A stretch of DNA of 64,000 nt, taken from an uncultured Algibacter sp. (lineage in GTDB: Bacteria > Bacteroidota > Bacteroidia > Flavobacteriales > Flavobacteriaceae). Every line of letters starts with the position of its first letter. Positions within the stretch are counted from its first letter, which is position 1. A program made the position numbers and the translations under genes. Location of the stretch: the NCBI GenBank assembly GCA_947499935.1, contig CANMQH010000007.1, positions 62,001 through 126,000 of the forward strand, read 5' to 3'. Shown in pieces: positions 1 through 8,565 of this stretch. Below the pieces are notes generated by a model. That model did no database searches. It saw only the letters and a list, made by a program, of their open reading frames with translations, and was not told the origin of the DNA.

Positions 1-863
1 ACATTTTTAACCATGGCTTGAAATTGATCTTCGCTAAACGTTGCTTGATTGTATAGAGCAATATCTAAAATAATGTTTCGTGCCGCATCGGCTATTGTTC
101 TTAATGCCGACGTATTTGGGTAATAATTAAATTCTTCGGCACTAACGCTTTCAACAATATTCCATAAATCTCTAGATACACCATGACCTAATTGATCCCT
201 CAATTCTTCAGCATTTATAATACCAATAGCATCTTCTAGATGTGCATACATTTCTGGAACAAATATTTTTACCATACCTGATGCTGCTCTAGATAAATTA
301 TGCTGTAAATCTGTAACGACTTGGTTAATACCTGTTTTAGAAACACGTAATGGGTCTTCGGCATCCTCATATTTGTCTATATATTTAATAACTTCTCCCA
401 TGTAAGTTTCCCAAAGTGGTAAGAATCCTTCATTGGTAACCATATCTGATATGGTATTGCCATTACCAATATTAAAGACTTGTTTATACCACATAGAACG
501 CTCATCAAAAGATGTACGATTATCGCGCAACTGCATATAGTTATATAATCGTGTTGCTGTTGTTGTAGACTCTACATCTACTCTACCCATGGTAACGTAC
601 TTAAGAATGGTATCTGCGACTCCAAAAATATTCATTTCATCACCAAGAATCATAATGGCATATAATGACGCTGCATTTTGAATATTAACCATGTTAATAG
701 TACCACCTGGTAAATTAAGCGGATCTAAAAATTGAAACGAGTTAACATGATCAAAATCATTAACCTCGTCATAATACACATTTTTAACTGGGTCTCTGGT
801 GACATTTCCAGAGCTTTCAAGAACCTCACTTAGTGTATGCCATAAAATTGCATCTGTACTCAT
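1..863 (-). CDS. Unrecognised protein, N-terminal 287 residues (runs off window start)
   Basis: This frame is open on the minus strand from the ATG at 861-863 to the window edge, so only the N-terminal 287 residues are visible. It begins MSTDAILWHTLSEV. There is no signal peptide and no clear membrane segment, and the composition looks soluble and mostly helical. I do not recognise the family. Its ATG is 14 bp after the stop of the helix-hairpin-helix gene, which itself follows the subtilase gene by 10 bp. It is therefore probably the third gene of an operon. The tight spacing suggests a shared function, but nothing visible in the protein says what that is. The frame is stop-free and the spacing is operon-like, so I am confident it is a gene and not at all confident about a role. 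Confidence 0.75.
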   Translation of the reverse strand, partial: MSTDAILWHTLSEVLESSGNVTRDPVKNVYYDEVNDFDHVNSFQFLDPLNLPGGTINMVNIQNAASLYAIMILGDEMNIFGVADTILKYVTMGRVDVESTTTATRLYNYMQLRDNRTSFDERSMWYKQVFNIGNGNTISDMVTNEGFLPLWETYMGEVIKYIDKYEDAEDPLRVSKTGINQVVTDLQHNLSRAASGMVKIFVPEMYAHLEDAIGIINAEELRDQLGHGVSRDLWNIVESVSAEEFNYYPNTSALRTIADAARNIILDIALYNQATFSEDQFQAMVKN

Positions 864-877
864 AATATTGTCTTTTA

Positions 878-1975
878 TTAAATTGTCTTTTGTAATGCGA
901 TTAACTCTTCAAATTTACTTTCTGAAATGAGTCTAGCTTGCTCTATAATATTCGTGTAATCAAAAACACTACTCTCTTCTCCTAAAGCTTTCTTTAAACT
1001 TGCATTTTTATATTTTGCCAATTGATGAAAACGTATAATACCCGCTTTTTCGAATTTCTTGTTATACTTTGGGCCTATACCTTTTATAGCTTTATCAAAA
1101 TCGTCCGCTGCTTCATCGTTTTTAAGAATGGGGTTAGCATCAGCATTTTCACCTTTATGAACGTATCCTATTTTCACTAAATAATTCACCATTTTTTGAG
1201 CTAATGCATCTTTATCTGTACCTCGTTTTAAATCTACTTTATCACTATTAATAAAGTCTACAACCAACTGATAAAGGCTACCGCTACTTTTAATATTATC
1301 TATATAATCTGCAATAACTTTTATAGGCTCGCCAGAATTATAACTTATTTCTCTATCTGAAAAATAGTTTTGAACACGTACTTTCTCTTTATCAGAAACA
1401 TTTAGATTTTCTGAGGCAATTACCTTATCTACCAATACAGTATTAATGTATGATTTAACGACACCTAAAGCATCTAATATTTTTGCAGAAATACCTGATG
1501 TGTCTTTAACCTCATGCCCTACAATAGCGCGATAAGCTAGGTAGAAAAAGATACCTTCTTCTGATAAAACAGCCCGCGAAAAAGCATCTAACCGAGACGC
1601 ATTAAGCTTTGAAGCTACTTTAACTAAAACACCTGTTTGCTTTTCTTTTTCAAGAAATGCTTTAATAGCATTTTTTTTGTTACTAGAATATTCCTCACCA
1701 TTCTCCAATATACCGCTGGTAATAATGTCTACTTTTGAAGGAGGATCCATTGTTACAACCAAAATATTTAATTCGTAGATAGCTTCTTCTACCATAGCAT
1801 CAAATGTTACAGATGATGGTGCTATGTAATAATTAGACGTTAATAAACTAAATGTCGTTTTGGTAGATGATGAAGCCGTACGGAGCAAATCACTCGTCCT
1901 GTCAATTTTCGGGTAATAAGTGGGTGTTATAGCCTTATTACTTATTACACTTTTAAAGGTTCCATTTTTTATCAT
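878..1975 (-). CDS. Unknown protein with C-terminal helix-hairpin-helix domain
   Basis: The product is 365 residues with no signal peptide or membrane segment. Residues about 290-335 contain IKGIGPKYNKKFEKAGI followed by RFHQLAKY. This matches the GIGPKxxxxLxxAGIxxxxxLA pattern of helix-hairpin-helix modules seen in DUF4332-like and flap-nuclease-like C-terminal domains, which bind DNA or act as protein-interaction modules. The remaining roughly 290 residues are helical and unrecognised. The gene lies 10 bp downstream of the subtilase gene and 14 bp upstream of the unrecognised gene at the window edge, all on the minus strand. The HhH suggests nucleic-acid binding or an adaptor function, but that is inference. 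No nuclease motif is visible. Confidence 0.75.
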   Translation of the reverse strand: MIKNGTFKSVISNKAITPTYYPKIDRTSDLLRTASSSTKTTFSLLTSNYYIAPSSVTFDAMVEEAIYELNILVVTMDPPSKVDIITSGILENGEEYSSNKKNAIKAFLEKEKQTGVLVKVASKLNASRLDAFSRAVLSEEGIFFYLAYRAIVGHEVKDTSGISAKILDALGVVKSYINTVLVDKVIASENLNVSDKEKVRVQNYFSDREISYNSGEPIKVIADYIDNIKSSGSLYQLVVDFINSDKVDLKRGTDKDALAQKMVNYLVKIGYVHKGENADANPILKNDEAADDFDKAIKGIGPKYNKKFEKAGIIRFHQLAKYKNASLKKALGEESSVFDYTNIIEQARLISESKFEELIALQKTI

Positions 1976-1985
1976 AATTTTATTT

Positions 1986-3281
1986 TTATAAATTATATTG
2001 TAGCATTTTTAAGGCATCGAGTATATTAATTCTACCAAATCCAGATTTTTCATCTTTATATCGATTGGTATACTTATCACAAGTATGCTTTAAAATGTAA
2101 ATAATGTCCTCGTTTTTAATATGCTTTCCTTTTTCTTTAGCGTAAGATTTTAGTAATGCTATAGTGCCACTTACAAAAGGTGATGCTTGAGATGTACCAG
2201 AAGACATGGCATAGCCATTGTTTAAGAATGTGCTATATACATTAACGCCAGGAGCTGTTAAAGATACATGACCTCCAAATGTAGAAAATGGCGCTACATG
2301 CCCAACATAATCTGAAGCACCAACAGCAATAACACCTTTTAATGCGCCAGGATAATACTTATCTTTTTTACCATCGTTTCCAGAAGCTGCAACTACACTA
2401 ACGCCACTGTCTAAAGCATAAGCAATAATATCTTCATGGGGCAATCCGCCATCTTGATGTTTTATACCTAAACTCATGTTTATAACATCAGCACCCTGAT
2501 CTACGGCATATTTAATACCTGCATCAATATCATCAATCAAACCAGCACCAACAATTTGATTATTGTCTTTTAGGGCACCTAAAACCTTTATAGGAATAAT
2601 TTTACATTTTGGAGCTACACCAATAGGCATTTTTGTTCCTTTAGACGCTACAATACCTGCTACATGAGTACCATGGCCAACCTTATCATCTGGAATATCA
2701 TCCATATCTAAAAAATCACCTACAAATTGTGATGCCCCATCTATAATATTTACAAAGTCTTTACTGAATTTAAATTGGTTATTAAATTCTGAATGATTTG
2801 TCTCAATACCAGTATCTAAAATGGCTATTTTAACACTAGGATGTCCCATGGTTATATTGTGTGCCTCTTTTAAGTAAATAGAATTATCTATGTATTTTGA
2901 ACTCAAACTTTGTGAGTCTGAATATTGCTGATTAGGAATTTCACTTGTTGTAATTTGCCCTTGTTTTACAAAGGCAACTTCTGGTAAAACTTTTATATCT
3001 TCTATAAGACTTTGCGGTATATTGGGGTTATTAGTTAATAGTATAATGCGATATATTCTATTTAAATCATTTTTTAATTCTGTAGCAGACCACTGTGCCT
3101 CTTTTGGGCGATAATTATTGCTAACAAAAAAGTCGAGATTATATGTATTACGAAGTATGCGATCTATGGTAGGAACAAAATTTTTACTTACACCTCGCTT
3201 ATTTTCAATCAAGTTTTCCCAATATTGAAATTGAGGAACTTGTTGTGTTTTATTTAGCTTTATGACAAGGTGTGGTTTCAT
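1986..3281 (-). CDS. Leaderless S8 subtilisin-like serine peptidase
   Basis: The product is 431 residues. The catalytic triad is intact: Asp156 in AILDTGIETNH, His203 in GHGTHVAG and Ser364 in SSGTSQASP, with the oxyanion Asn302 in AASGNDG. Residues 1-130 look like an inhibitor-I9-type prodomain or a substrate-recognition extension. No Sec signal peptide, lipobox, membrane segment or T9SS sorting domain is present, so the enzyme is probably cytoplasmic, which is unusual for bacterial subtilases. It is the first gene of an apparent operon with the HhH gene (10-bp gap) and the partial gene at the window start. An AraC-family regulator lies 61 bp upstream on the same strand. The enzyme family is certain. 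The substrate is unknown. Confidence 0.92.
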   Translation of the reverse strand: MKPHLVIKLNKTQQVPQFQYWENLIENKRGVSKNFVPTIDRILRNTYNLDFFVSNNYRPKEAQWSATELKNDLNRIYRIILLTNNPNIPQSLIEDIKVLPEVAFVKQGQITTSEIPNQQYSDSQSLSSKYIDNSIYLKEAHNITMGHPSVKIAILDTGIETNHSEFNNQFKFSKDFVNIIDGASQFVGDFLDMDDIPDDKVGHGTHVAGIVASKGTKMPIGVAPKCKIIPIKVLGALKDNNQIVGAGLIDDIDAGIKYAVDQGADVINMSLGIKHQDGGLPHEDIIAYALDSGVSVVAASGNDGKKDKYYPGALKGVIAVGASDYVGHVAPFSTFGGHVSLTAPGVNVYSTFLNNGYAMSSGTSQASPFVSGTIALLKSYAKEKGKHIKNEDIIYILKHTCDKYTNRYKDEKSGFGRINILDALKMLQYNL

Positions 3282-3322
3282 GTTTGATAAAATTATGTTT
3301 CTTTTACAGTTTTGGTTTGGAG

Positions 3323-3353
3323 TATTGAGTTTATATTTTACACTATTGAGTTT
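3323..3353. repeat. Direct repeat TATTGAGTTT, 21-bp period; candidate AraC-type operator
   Basis: TATTGAGTTT occurs at 3323-3332 and again at 3344-3353, exactly 21 bp (two helical turns) apart and in the same orientation. The second copy overlaps the end of the AraC-family gene. The first is 41 bp upstream of the subtilase ATG. AraC-family regulators typically bind two direct half-sites about 21 bp apart, so this is a candidate operator for the subtilase operon. Related TTGAGT words at 4429-4436 and 4457-4466, upstream of the AraC gene, could be weaker sites. Binding is inferred only. Confidence 0.4.
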
Positions 3354-4086
3354 TATTACTTATCCTAAATTGTAATGGGCTTAATCCTTCTTTTTTTTTG
3401 AATAATCGGCAATAATAATGTTGCGATGAAAAGCCTAAAACATCTGAAATTCTACTGATTTGCCAATTAGTTATAACAAGTAGATGTTTGCTTTTTTCTA
3501 ATTTATATGCATTAACATACTCTGTGGGTTTAAGACCCGTGTATCGTTTTATTTTTTTGCTAAAGGCACTTCTACTCATGTTTAACAAATCGCTTAAGCG
3601 TTCCATATTAAGAGAATGATCATCTATATGCTCATCAATAACGGCTGCAACTTGTTTTAAAAAAATAGCCCTACTATCATCCTTATTTTTATGAGTCTTT
3701 ACTAACTGAAACGTACTTTTAAGCTTTAAAAGGTATTTTAATAGTATCGGTATTAAAGATAAATCTATAAACCCTGCTCCTTTTTTAATAAAAGATTTAG
3801 TGTACCTAACCTTTAACTCTGTATCGTATATTGTTTTAGAAAAATCATTGTTAATTTGGCAATCGTTATTTATTAAAACAATATCAAAATCGTCATTAAC
3901 CTTCTTAAAGTTAATAGGATTGAATGTCATACTGGTTGTCTCAAAACAAGAATAAAGATCGTTAGAAACCCGACCTACATGTAAAATATCTAATGCAACA
4001 TGCTCTGCGCTTAATTGCATACATGTTAATGGTTGATCAAGGCTATTGACTAATATTGGATGCATCATATGCTCAATGAAATTCAA
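3343..4086 (-). CDS. AraC family transcriptional regulator
   Basis: The product is 247 residues. The C-terminal ~100 residues form an AraC/XylS double helix-turn-helix: LERLSDLLNMSRSAFSKKIKR is the first HTH, then GLKPTEYVNAYKLEKSKHLL, and the second HTH carries ISRISDVLGFSSQHYYCRLFKKKEGLSPLQFR. The N-terminal ~140 residues are an unrecognised sensory region that does not clearly match a cupin. The gene stops 61 bp upstream of the subtilase on the same strand and may autoregulate and control that operon, because direct repeats with AraC-like 21-bp spacing lie between the two genes. A -7-like TAAATTTG on the minus strand at 4152-4159 could drive it. The effector is unknown. Confidence 0.9.
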   Translation of the reverse strand: MNFIEHMMHPILVNSLDQPLTCMQLSAEHVALDILHVGRVSNDLYSCFETTSMTFNPINFKKVNDDFDIVLINNDCQINNDFSKTIYDTELKVRYTKSFIKKGAGFIDLSLIPILLKYLLKLKSTFQLVKTHKNKDDSRAIFLKQVAAVIDEHIDDHSLNMERLSDLLNMSRSAFSKKIKRYTGLKPTEYVNAYKLEKSKHLLVITNWQISRISDVLGFSSQHYYCRLFKKKEGLSPLQFRISNKTQ

Positions 4087-4151
4087 TTAATTAAATTAGT
4101 GACTCTGCTTTATTCAGGTAGTTAGGGAAATATTTTGCAGTGGTATTATCA

Positions 4152-4159
4152 CAAATTTA
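4152..4159 (-). promoter_or_regulatory. Candidate -7 element TAAATTTG for AraC gene
   Basis: The minus-strand reading is TAAATTTG, matching the Bacteroidota -7 consensus TANNTTTG. It lies 65 bp upstream of the AraC-family ATG. A TTTG lies only about 14 bp further upstream, which is short for a -33 box, so the call rests on the -7 element alone. Confidence 0.4.
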
Positions 4160-4391
4160 CTTGGTAAAGCCTTCAAAAAAATAAGGTAAAACACCCTTTT
4201 GGTAGAGGTTTTTTAACTGATTCTAGAAAACTCACATGAGCGCTTTTAACGATATGATATTTAATAGACACGCTTTTGTAGATATACAAAACCACTCTTA
4301 ATGACGATAAACGTGGTTTTAAGTTATGGAGATAAATAAAAGGTAACCCCAGAGCAAACCTTGGAAGCCAGGGGTTGAGATATTAAAACTA

Positions 4392-4414
4392 AATTCCGCT
4401 GAAAAAGCGGGATT
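4392..4414 (-). terminator. Terminator-like hairpin after transglutaminase gene
   Basis: AATTCCGCT and AGCGGGATT pair over 9 bp (one G-U) around a 5-nt loop. The hairpin is about 85 bp downstream of the minus-strand transglutaminase stop. The trailing minus-strand sequence is only moderately T-rich. Confidence 0.4.
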
Positions 4415-4499
4415 AGTTCAACTTACAATATTGAGTACGTCTTACAAACTGCTCAAAATTGAGTTTCACTAATAAAATTATTACGCGTATATCTTGAAC

Positions 4500-5561
4500 T
4501 TAGATTAGATTACTTTTTAAAACTGATTTTTTAGCTACATGAACTGTAAACGACGCTACAATATCATCTTTAATTTTTAAATGTACATCGTAATTACCTT
4601 TTTTGCTAAAACGGTATTTAAACATAATATATCCAGCTTCATCTATAATATTGGGTTTAACTTTTTCTAGTTTAAATCCTTTATTTATAACCAATTGAAA
4701 ATCATTAATTTCAATACCATCTAAAGTTTTAAAACTAAAAATAATGTCTTTTTCTGTAGATACTTTAGTCTCTAATCGTTTTGGAGAAACGGGCCAAACA
4801 TTATGCTTATATGAGCTGCTATAAATTAATGGCGCATCAACAAAGTCTGTTAAAGTTAAATTATTATCTAATAATAACCATTTATGATCTAAAGGATAAT
4901 GACTTTTAGAAAATAATTCTGGATCCGCTAAGAAATAGCCGTTATTATAGTTTTTAAGAAATATATGGTTTTCTACCAAAAAAATACCGCTAGCCAAAGT
5001 AGCATCTACCAAATACCATGAGTTATTTAACCTTACAGCATTCCAAGAATGATTAGGGATGTCTATTTTACCTATATTGGTATTTACCGTTTTACTATAA
5101 CCATTTACAATTTCACATTCTATATCTGCCAAAGTCGATAAGTGTTTTAATAAATAAGCATAGCCAGAGCAAATGGTTTTTTTGTCATTTAATAACCTTT
5201 TAAAAACCGAAGCCTTAACACGCGCATTCCAAACCGAAAAAGCATCTTGATTATTTTTATACTTTTTTCGTTTTCTAATGGTCTTTTCGGCAAAAGCATA
5301 ATCACTTTCAATATTTTGACAAACCCAAGTATGTATAGCTCTAAACTTTTCAACTTTTGTATCTAAATCTTTTGTTAGCTTAAAGGCTAATAACGGGAGA
5401 TTTGTTAATCTCGAATTATAATGTGTACTCGCAATACTATCTGCCTTTTTAAAATTGATATGTTTAAAATCTGAAGATTGTGCATTTAAAGACAAGCATA
5501 ATAAGCAAACCATATATATGGACGTAACCGAATTTAAAAAATACCTTTTACTTTTTGCCAT
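4500..5561 (-). CDS. Secreted transglutaminase-like (kyphoscoliosis-peptidase type) protein
   Basis: The product is 353 residues. A hydrophobic N-terminal stretch to about residue 28 (ending LSLNAQSS) is a likely signal peptide. The transglutaminase-like core has a visible triad: Cys131 in KTICSGYAYLLKHL, His171 in PNHSWNAVRL and Asp186 in WYLVDATLASG. The region after residue 240 is predicted beta-rich and unrecognised. Relatives act on proteins or peptidoglycan-linked peptides at the cell surface, and the substrate here is unknown. Its ATG lies inside the end of the upstream membrane-protein gene (28-bp overlap), so the two are probably translationally coupled. Confidence 0.82.
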   Translation of the reverse strand: MAKSKRYFLNSVTSIYMVCLLCLSLNAQSSDFKHINFKKADSIASTHYNSRLTNLPLLAFKLTKDLDTKVEKFRAIHTWVCQNIESDYAFAEKTIRKRKKYKNNQDAFSVWNARVKASVFKRLLNDKKTICSGYAYLLKHLSTLADIECEIVNGYSKTVNTNIGKIDIPNHSWNAVRLNNSWYLVDATLASGIFLVENHIFLKNYNNGYFLADPELFSKSHYPLDHKWLLLDNNLTLTDFVDAPLIYSSSYKHNVWPVSPKRLETKVSTEKDIIFSFKTLDGIEINDFQLVINKGFKLEKVKPNIIDEAGYIMFKYRFSKKGNYDVHLKIKDDIVASFTVHVAKKSVLKSNLI

Positions 5562-6244
5562 AACGAACGTTTAGATTTATAAACTTGATTAATTTCAACC
5601 TCGCCCATCAACTCAAAAGTATCATTAGACATGATAATATTTAAATGCTTATGATTTTCACTTATAACTATGTTTTGAGTTTCAAACCCTAAATAACTGC
5701 AAACCAAAACATCACCTACCTTTAGTGCTTTAGGAAAACTAAATTCGCCATCAAAATTTGTAGCAGTTCCTATTCCGGTATCTTTTAAAACAATATTAAC
5801 ACCAGGTAAAGGACCAGATTCATCAGAAATAACACCTGTTATTAAACTACTTTGTACAACATCTTTTTTAATGTTACTATTTTCAATATTATTTTTTTTC
5901 TGAATAATTTCTATTTTAGGCTCAGTACTTTGTGCCTGTATACTATGTAATGACATCATAGAGAAAAAAGCAAAACCAATAATTTTTAAATACTTAAAAC
6001 CATTAGTTTCTTTATTCTTATTTAAGCTTGTATTGTATTCCTTTAATTGAAAATCATTAAAATATCCACAGGTTTTTCCTGTATTTTGTTTAAAATAAGC
6101 TATTAATTTTTCATCGCTCATACTTCTAAAATCAATAACGTTTTTTTTACACGACTTACAAAAGCCACCTGTTGTTGTTTGGTTAAAATTGCTGAATTTT
6201 TCTGAGCAAGGTTTGCTAATACTAATATTAAATTTTTGTTCCAT
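5534..6244 (-). CDS. Cys-rich N-terminus, one TM, CarboxypepD_reg-like domain protein
   Basis: The product is 236 residues with no Sec signal at the start. Cysteines at residues 13, 29, 32 (FCKSCKK) and 59 could form a small metal-binding cytoplasmic knob. A single membrane segment follows (IIGFAFFSMMSLHSI, around residue 90). Residues ~130-210 form a CarboxypepD_reg-like beta domain (ITGVISDESGPLPGVNIVLKDTGIGTAT). This gives an inside knob, one TM and an outside beta-sandwich layout, as in small Bacteroidota envelope proteins that use the regulatory-domain fold. It overlaps the transglutaminase gene by 28 bp and precedes it in transcription. The function is unknown. The coupling suggests an anchor or partner for the transglutaminase. 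Confidence 0.75.
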   Translation of the reverse strand: MEQKFNISISKPCSEKFSNFNQTTTGGFCKSCKKNVIDFRSMSDEKLIAYFKQNTGKTCGYFNDFQLKEYNTSLNKNKETNGFKYLKIIGFAFFSMMSLHSIQAQSTEPKIEIIQKKNNIENSNIKKDVVQSSLITGVISDESGPLPGVNIVLKDTGIGTATNFDGEFSFPKALKVGDVLVCSYLGFETQNIVISENHKHLNIIMSNDTFELMGEVEINQVYKSKRSLWQKVKGIF

Positions 6245-6342
6245 GATATTTGTTTTTTAGATATCTCGAAACTACAAGTAACCTACAATATTTACAATCA
6301 AGATTGAGTAAACAGGCCTTATCAATGAGTAAATACAACTTT

Positions 6343-6372
6343 AAAAAAAATCCCGCCTTGGAGGGCGGGATT
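6343..6372 (-). terminator. Rho-independent terminator of the ABC/porin operon
   Basis: AATCCCGCC (6349-6357) pairs with GGCGGGATT (6364-6372) over 9 bp with a 6-nt loop. On the minus strand a run of T follows (6343-6348). It lies 80 bp after the porin stop and would end the long minus-strand transport operon. Confidence 0.8.
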
Positions 6373-6451
6373 CATAAACTGGAATATCAAACTAATTAAC
6401 ATTAAAATATTATGAAAATTATTTCCAATTTACTCATGAAAAAAATTATAT

Positions 6452-7702
6452 TTATTTAGCAGTATTTAAAAATTTAGGTTTTATAACAAGCATAGCCCAA
6501 GCCCAATTTTGAGTGCTTTTTACTCCTGGTATATCAGAAATATCACTTGGCTCAAAGAAATGAGAATACCCTCCTACTAACGTAAATTCTTTGAATTTTT
6601 TAGCTAGCACTAAATCTAACTCTGTACCTAAATCTCTACTTTCAAAAGCGTTAAAGTCAGAATGTTCAGTAAAGTAGTGTCCTGTTAAGGTCACAGCTAC
6701 TCCAGAAATTTTTGTTTTATATGTTAACTGTAAATCTTTTAAACCTCCAGCATTTCCATGATTTCCTACATAGAATCTATCCATTAAACCATTGAATGCG
6801 TGGTTTGTACCGTATATAGGAAAGAACGCTGCTGAATCATTATTTCTCCCAGAAATAATTTCATAAGTTAAACCAATAGAATTAGCATCGTTCATTTTAT
6901 AGTTAGCACCTAAACTAGCTAAAAAAGCTCCCTTAACATCTACTCCACCAATTCTTTCTCCCTCTTGAATGAAAAGATTAGAAGTTAATGATAAAGCATC
7001 TAATTTATAGTCGACATGTAAACCAGCTGTAATTAAACTAGATTTGTTAGAGTCATCTACATTAGAATCTTGAAAAGTATTTACTAACCCTAATACAGAA
7101 ACGTTTAATTTATCATATTTTTTATTTGCTCTTACAAATACCATGTCTCTATAAGAAAATAATGCAGATGTATTATTTATTTCATCAATCGTAGTATTTA
7201 AAGCACCTCCTAAATCTAAACTATATCCATTTTTACTGTATTTATAAACAGCAGCATCATGAGTTCTTGCTTGTTGTGCCCATCCTAGTCCTCCTAGGAT
7301 TCTTTGATCATCATAAGATAATGGTTGACGACCTATTTTTAAACTTGAAGATGCTCCAAGTTTTAAATCTGCCCAAGCTTCTTGAACCCTGAAATTTCCA
7401 TTTCCATTAGTCGCTATTTGAGGTCTGTCTCCAAAAGCAAATACTTCTTGAAAACTAGTAAACACCGTGTAGGTTTCTGCTTTATATTTTGCCTTTAAAG
7501 CTGCTCTTACAGATGTTCTTAAAAAACCTTCATCTGCATCTGTAGCTGTTTGAGCAGGAAAAGAACCTCCAGTAAAATTACCTCCATTACCAAAGTATTC
7601 AGTACGTGGTCTAAATTCACCATCTAAAGTAAATTGTGCTTGTGCTAATTGTAAGCATCCTAGTAATAGCCCTAAAATTATGTATTGTTTTTTCATTTTC
7701 AT
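6452..7702 (-). CDS. Alginate_exp-type outer membrane porin of the ABC uptake operon
   Basis: The product is 416 residues. The signal peptide is clear (KKQYIILGLLLGCLQLAQAQ). After it come FTLDGEFRPRTEY and alternating beta-strand segments typical of the alginate-export (Alginate_exp) beta-barrel family, including SSLKIGRQPLSYDDQRILGG. Members of this fold serve as general or anion channels well beyond alginate. Here the gene follows the second ATPase gene by 30 bp and precedes a strong terminator, so it is the last gene of the NrtA-type ABC operon. It probably supplies the outer-membrane pore for the same substrate. The substrate is inferred from context, not from the sequence. Confidence 0.82.
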   Translation of the reverse strand: MKMKKQYIILGLLLGCLQLAQAQFTLDGEFRPRTEYFGNGGNFTGGSFPAQTATDADEGFLRTSVRAALKAKYKAETYTVFTSFQEVFAFGDRPQIATNGNGNFRVQEAWADLKLGASSSLKIGRQPLSYDDQRILGGLGWAQQARTHDAAVYKYSKNGYSLDLGGALNTTIDEINNTSALFSYRDMVFVRANKKYDKLNVSVLGLVNTFQDSNVDDSNKSSLITAGLHVDYKLDALSLTSNLFIQEGERIGGVDVKGAFLASLGANYKMNDANSIGLTYEIISGRNNDSAAFFPIYGTNHAFNGLMDRFYVGNHGNAGGLKDLQLTYKTKISGVAVTLTGHYFTEHSDFNAFESRDLGTELDLVLAKKFKEFTLVGGYSHFFEPSDISDIPGVKSTQNWAWAMLVIKPKFLNTAK

Positions 7703-7732
7703 TTTTTGTTATTAAATTGATTGTTAGTTATT

Positions 7733-8557
7733 TTAATGTTCTAAAAAATCTATTAAATGTTTTCTGTATTTATAATAATCGTCGTGTTCTAAAACAGACT
7801 TTCGTGTTCTAGGTCTTTCAAAATCTATATCTAAAACATCCCCTATTTTGGCTTTAGGCCCGCTTGTCATCATTACAACACGGTCTGCTAAAAATATAGC
7901 CTCATCCACATCATGAGTAATCATAACTGCTGTTATTTTTTCTTTATTCCATATTTCAATTAATATATCTTGGAGCTCTCCTCGTGTTAGAGAATCTAAC
8001 ATGCCAAAAGGTTCGTCTAATAGTAGCACTTTTGGTTTGATGGCGAAAGCACGAGCAATACCAACACGTTGCTGCATGCCTTGAGATAATTCCGAAGCAC
8101 GCTTATTAAAAGCCTCTTCCAAACCAACTTTTTGTAAATAATATTTGGCAATATCATTACGTTGTCCTTTTGTAGCATGTGAAAACACTTGATTCACACC
8201 TAGCATTACGTTTTGTAAAGCCGTCATCCAAGGCATTAAACTAGGCGCCTGAAAAATGACACCTCTATCAGGTCCTGGCCCTTTAATATGCTTACCAAGA
8301 ACCGAAATGTTACCACCAGAAATAGGGTTTAAACCAGCAATCATAGACAACATGGTTGTTTTTCCACAACCCGAATGTCCAATAATAGTTACAAATTCCT
8401 CTTTTCTAATCTGAAGATTCAAATCCTCTAGCACCACATAATCACCTTTTGGCGTGGGGTACACTTTTTTTAAACGATTTAAATCAAGCATTACATCGTT
8501 AGAAGGAAAACGCGTATTGGTAATACTCTTTGTTTTGTTTTCAATTATCGTACTCAT
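7733..8557 (-). CDS. NrtD/SsuB/TauB-type ABC transporter ATPase
   Basis: The product is 274 residues. Walker A is GHSGCGKTT, the signature is [15 protein letters not shown] (unusual first half LSQGM in place of LSGGQ), Walker B is [18 protein letters not shown] and the switch His is in MITHDVDEA. The C-terminal tail [11 protein letters not shown] is typical of the nitrate/sulfonate/taurine ATPase group. It has no NrtC-like binding-protein extension. It lies 8 bp after the other ATPase gene, so the two probably form a heterodimer on the permease. It is part of a minus-strand operon: lipoprotein, permease, ATPase, this gene, porin. Confidence 0.9.
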   Translation of the reverse strand: MSTIIENKTKSITNTRFPSNDVMLDLNRLKKVYPTPKGDYVVLEDLNLQIRKEEFVTIIGHSGCGKTTMLSMIAGLNPISGGNISVLGKHIKGPGPDRGVIFQAPSLMPWMTALQNVMLGVNQVFSHATKGQRNDIAKYYLQKVGLEEAFNKRASELSQGMQQRVGIARAFAIKPKVLLLDEPFGMLDSLTRGELQDILIEIWNKEKITAVMITHDVDEAIFLADRVVMMTSGPKAKIGDVLDIDFERPRTRKSVLEHDDYYKYRKHLIDFLEH

Positions 8558-8565
8558 CTTAATGC

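Larger units (their letters stand above)
4087..4499. other. Intergenic region (413 bp) with hairpins and TTGAGT words
   Basis: I see no credible coding frame here. The region holds a candidate minus-strand -7 element for the AraC gene (4152-4159), a 6-bp-arm inverted repeat AACCCC/GGGGTT (4345-4350 and 4371-4376), a terminator-like hairpin (4392-4414), and two TTGAGT-containing words at 4429-4436 and 4457-4466 that resemble the direct repeats upstream of the subtilase. Confidence 0.5.
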
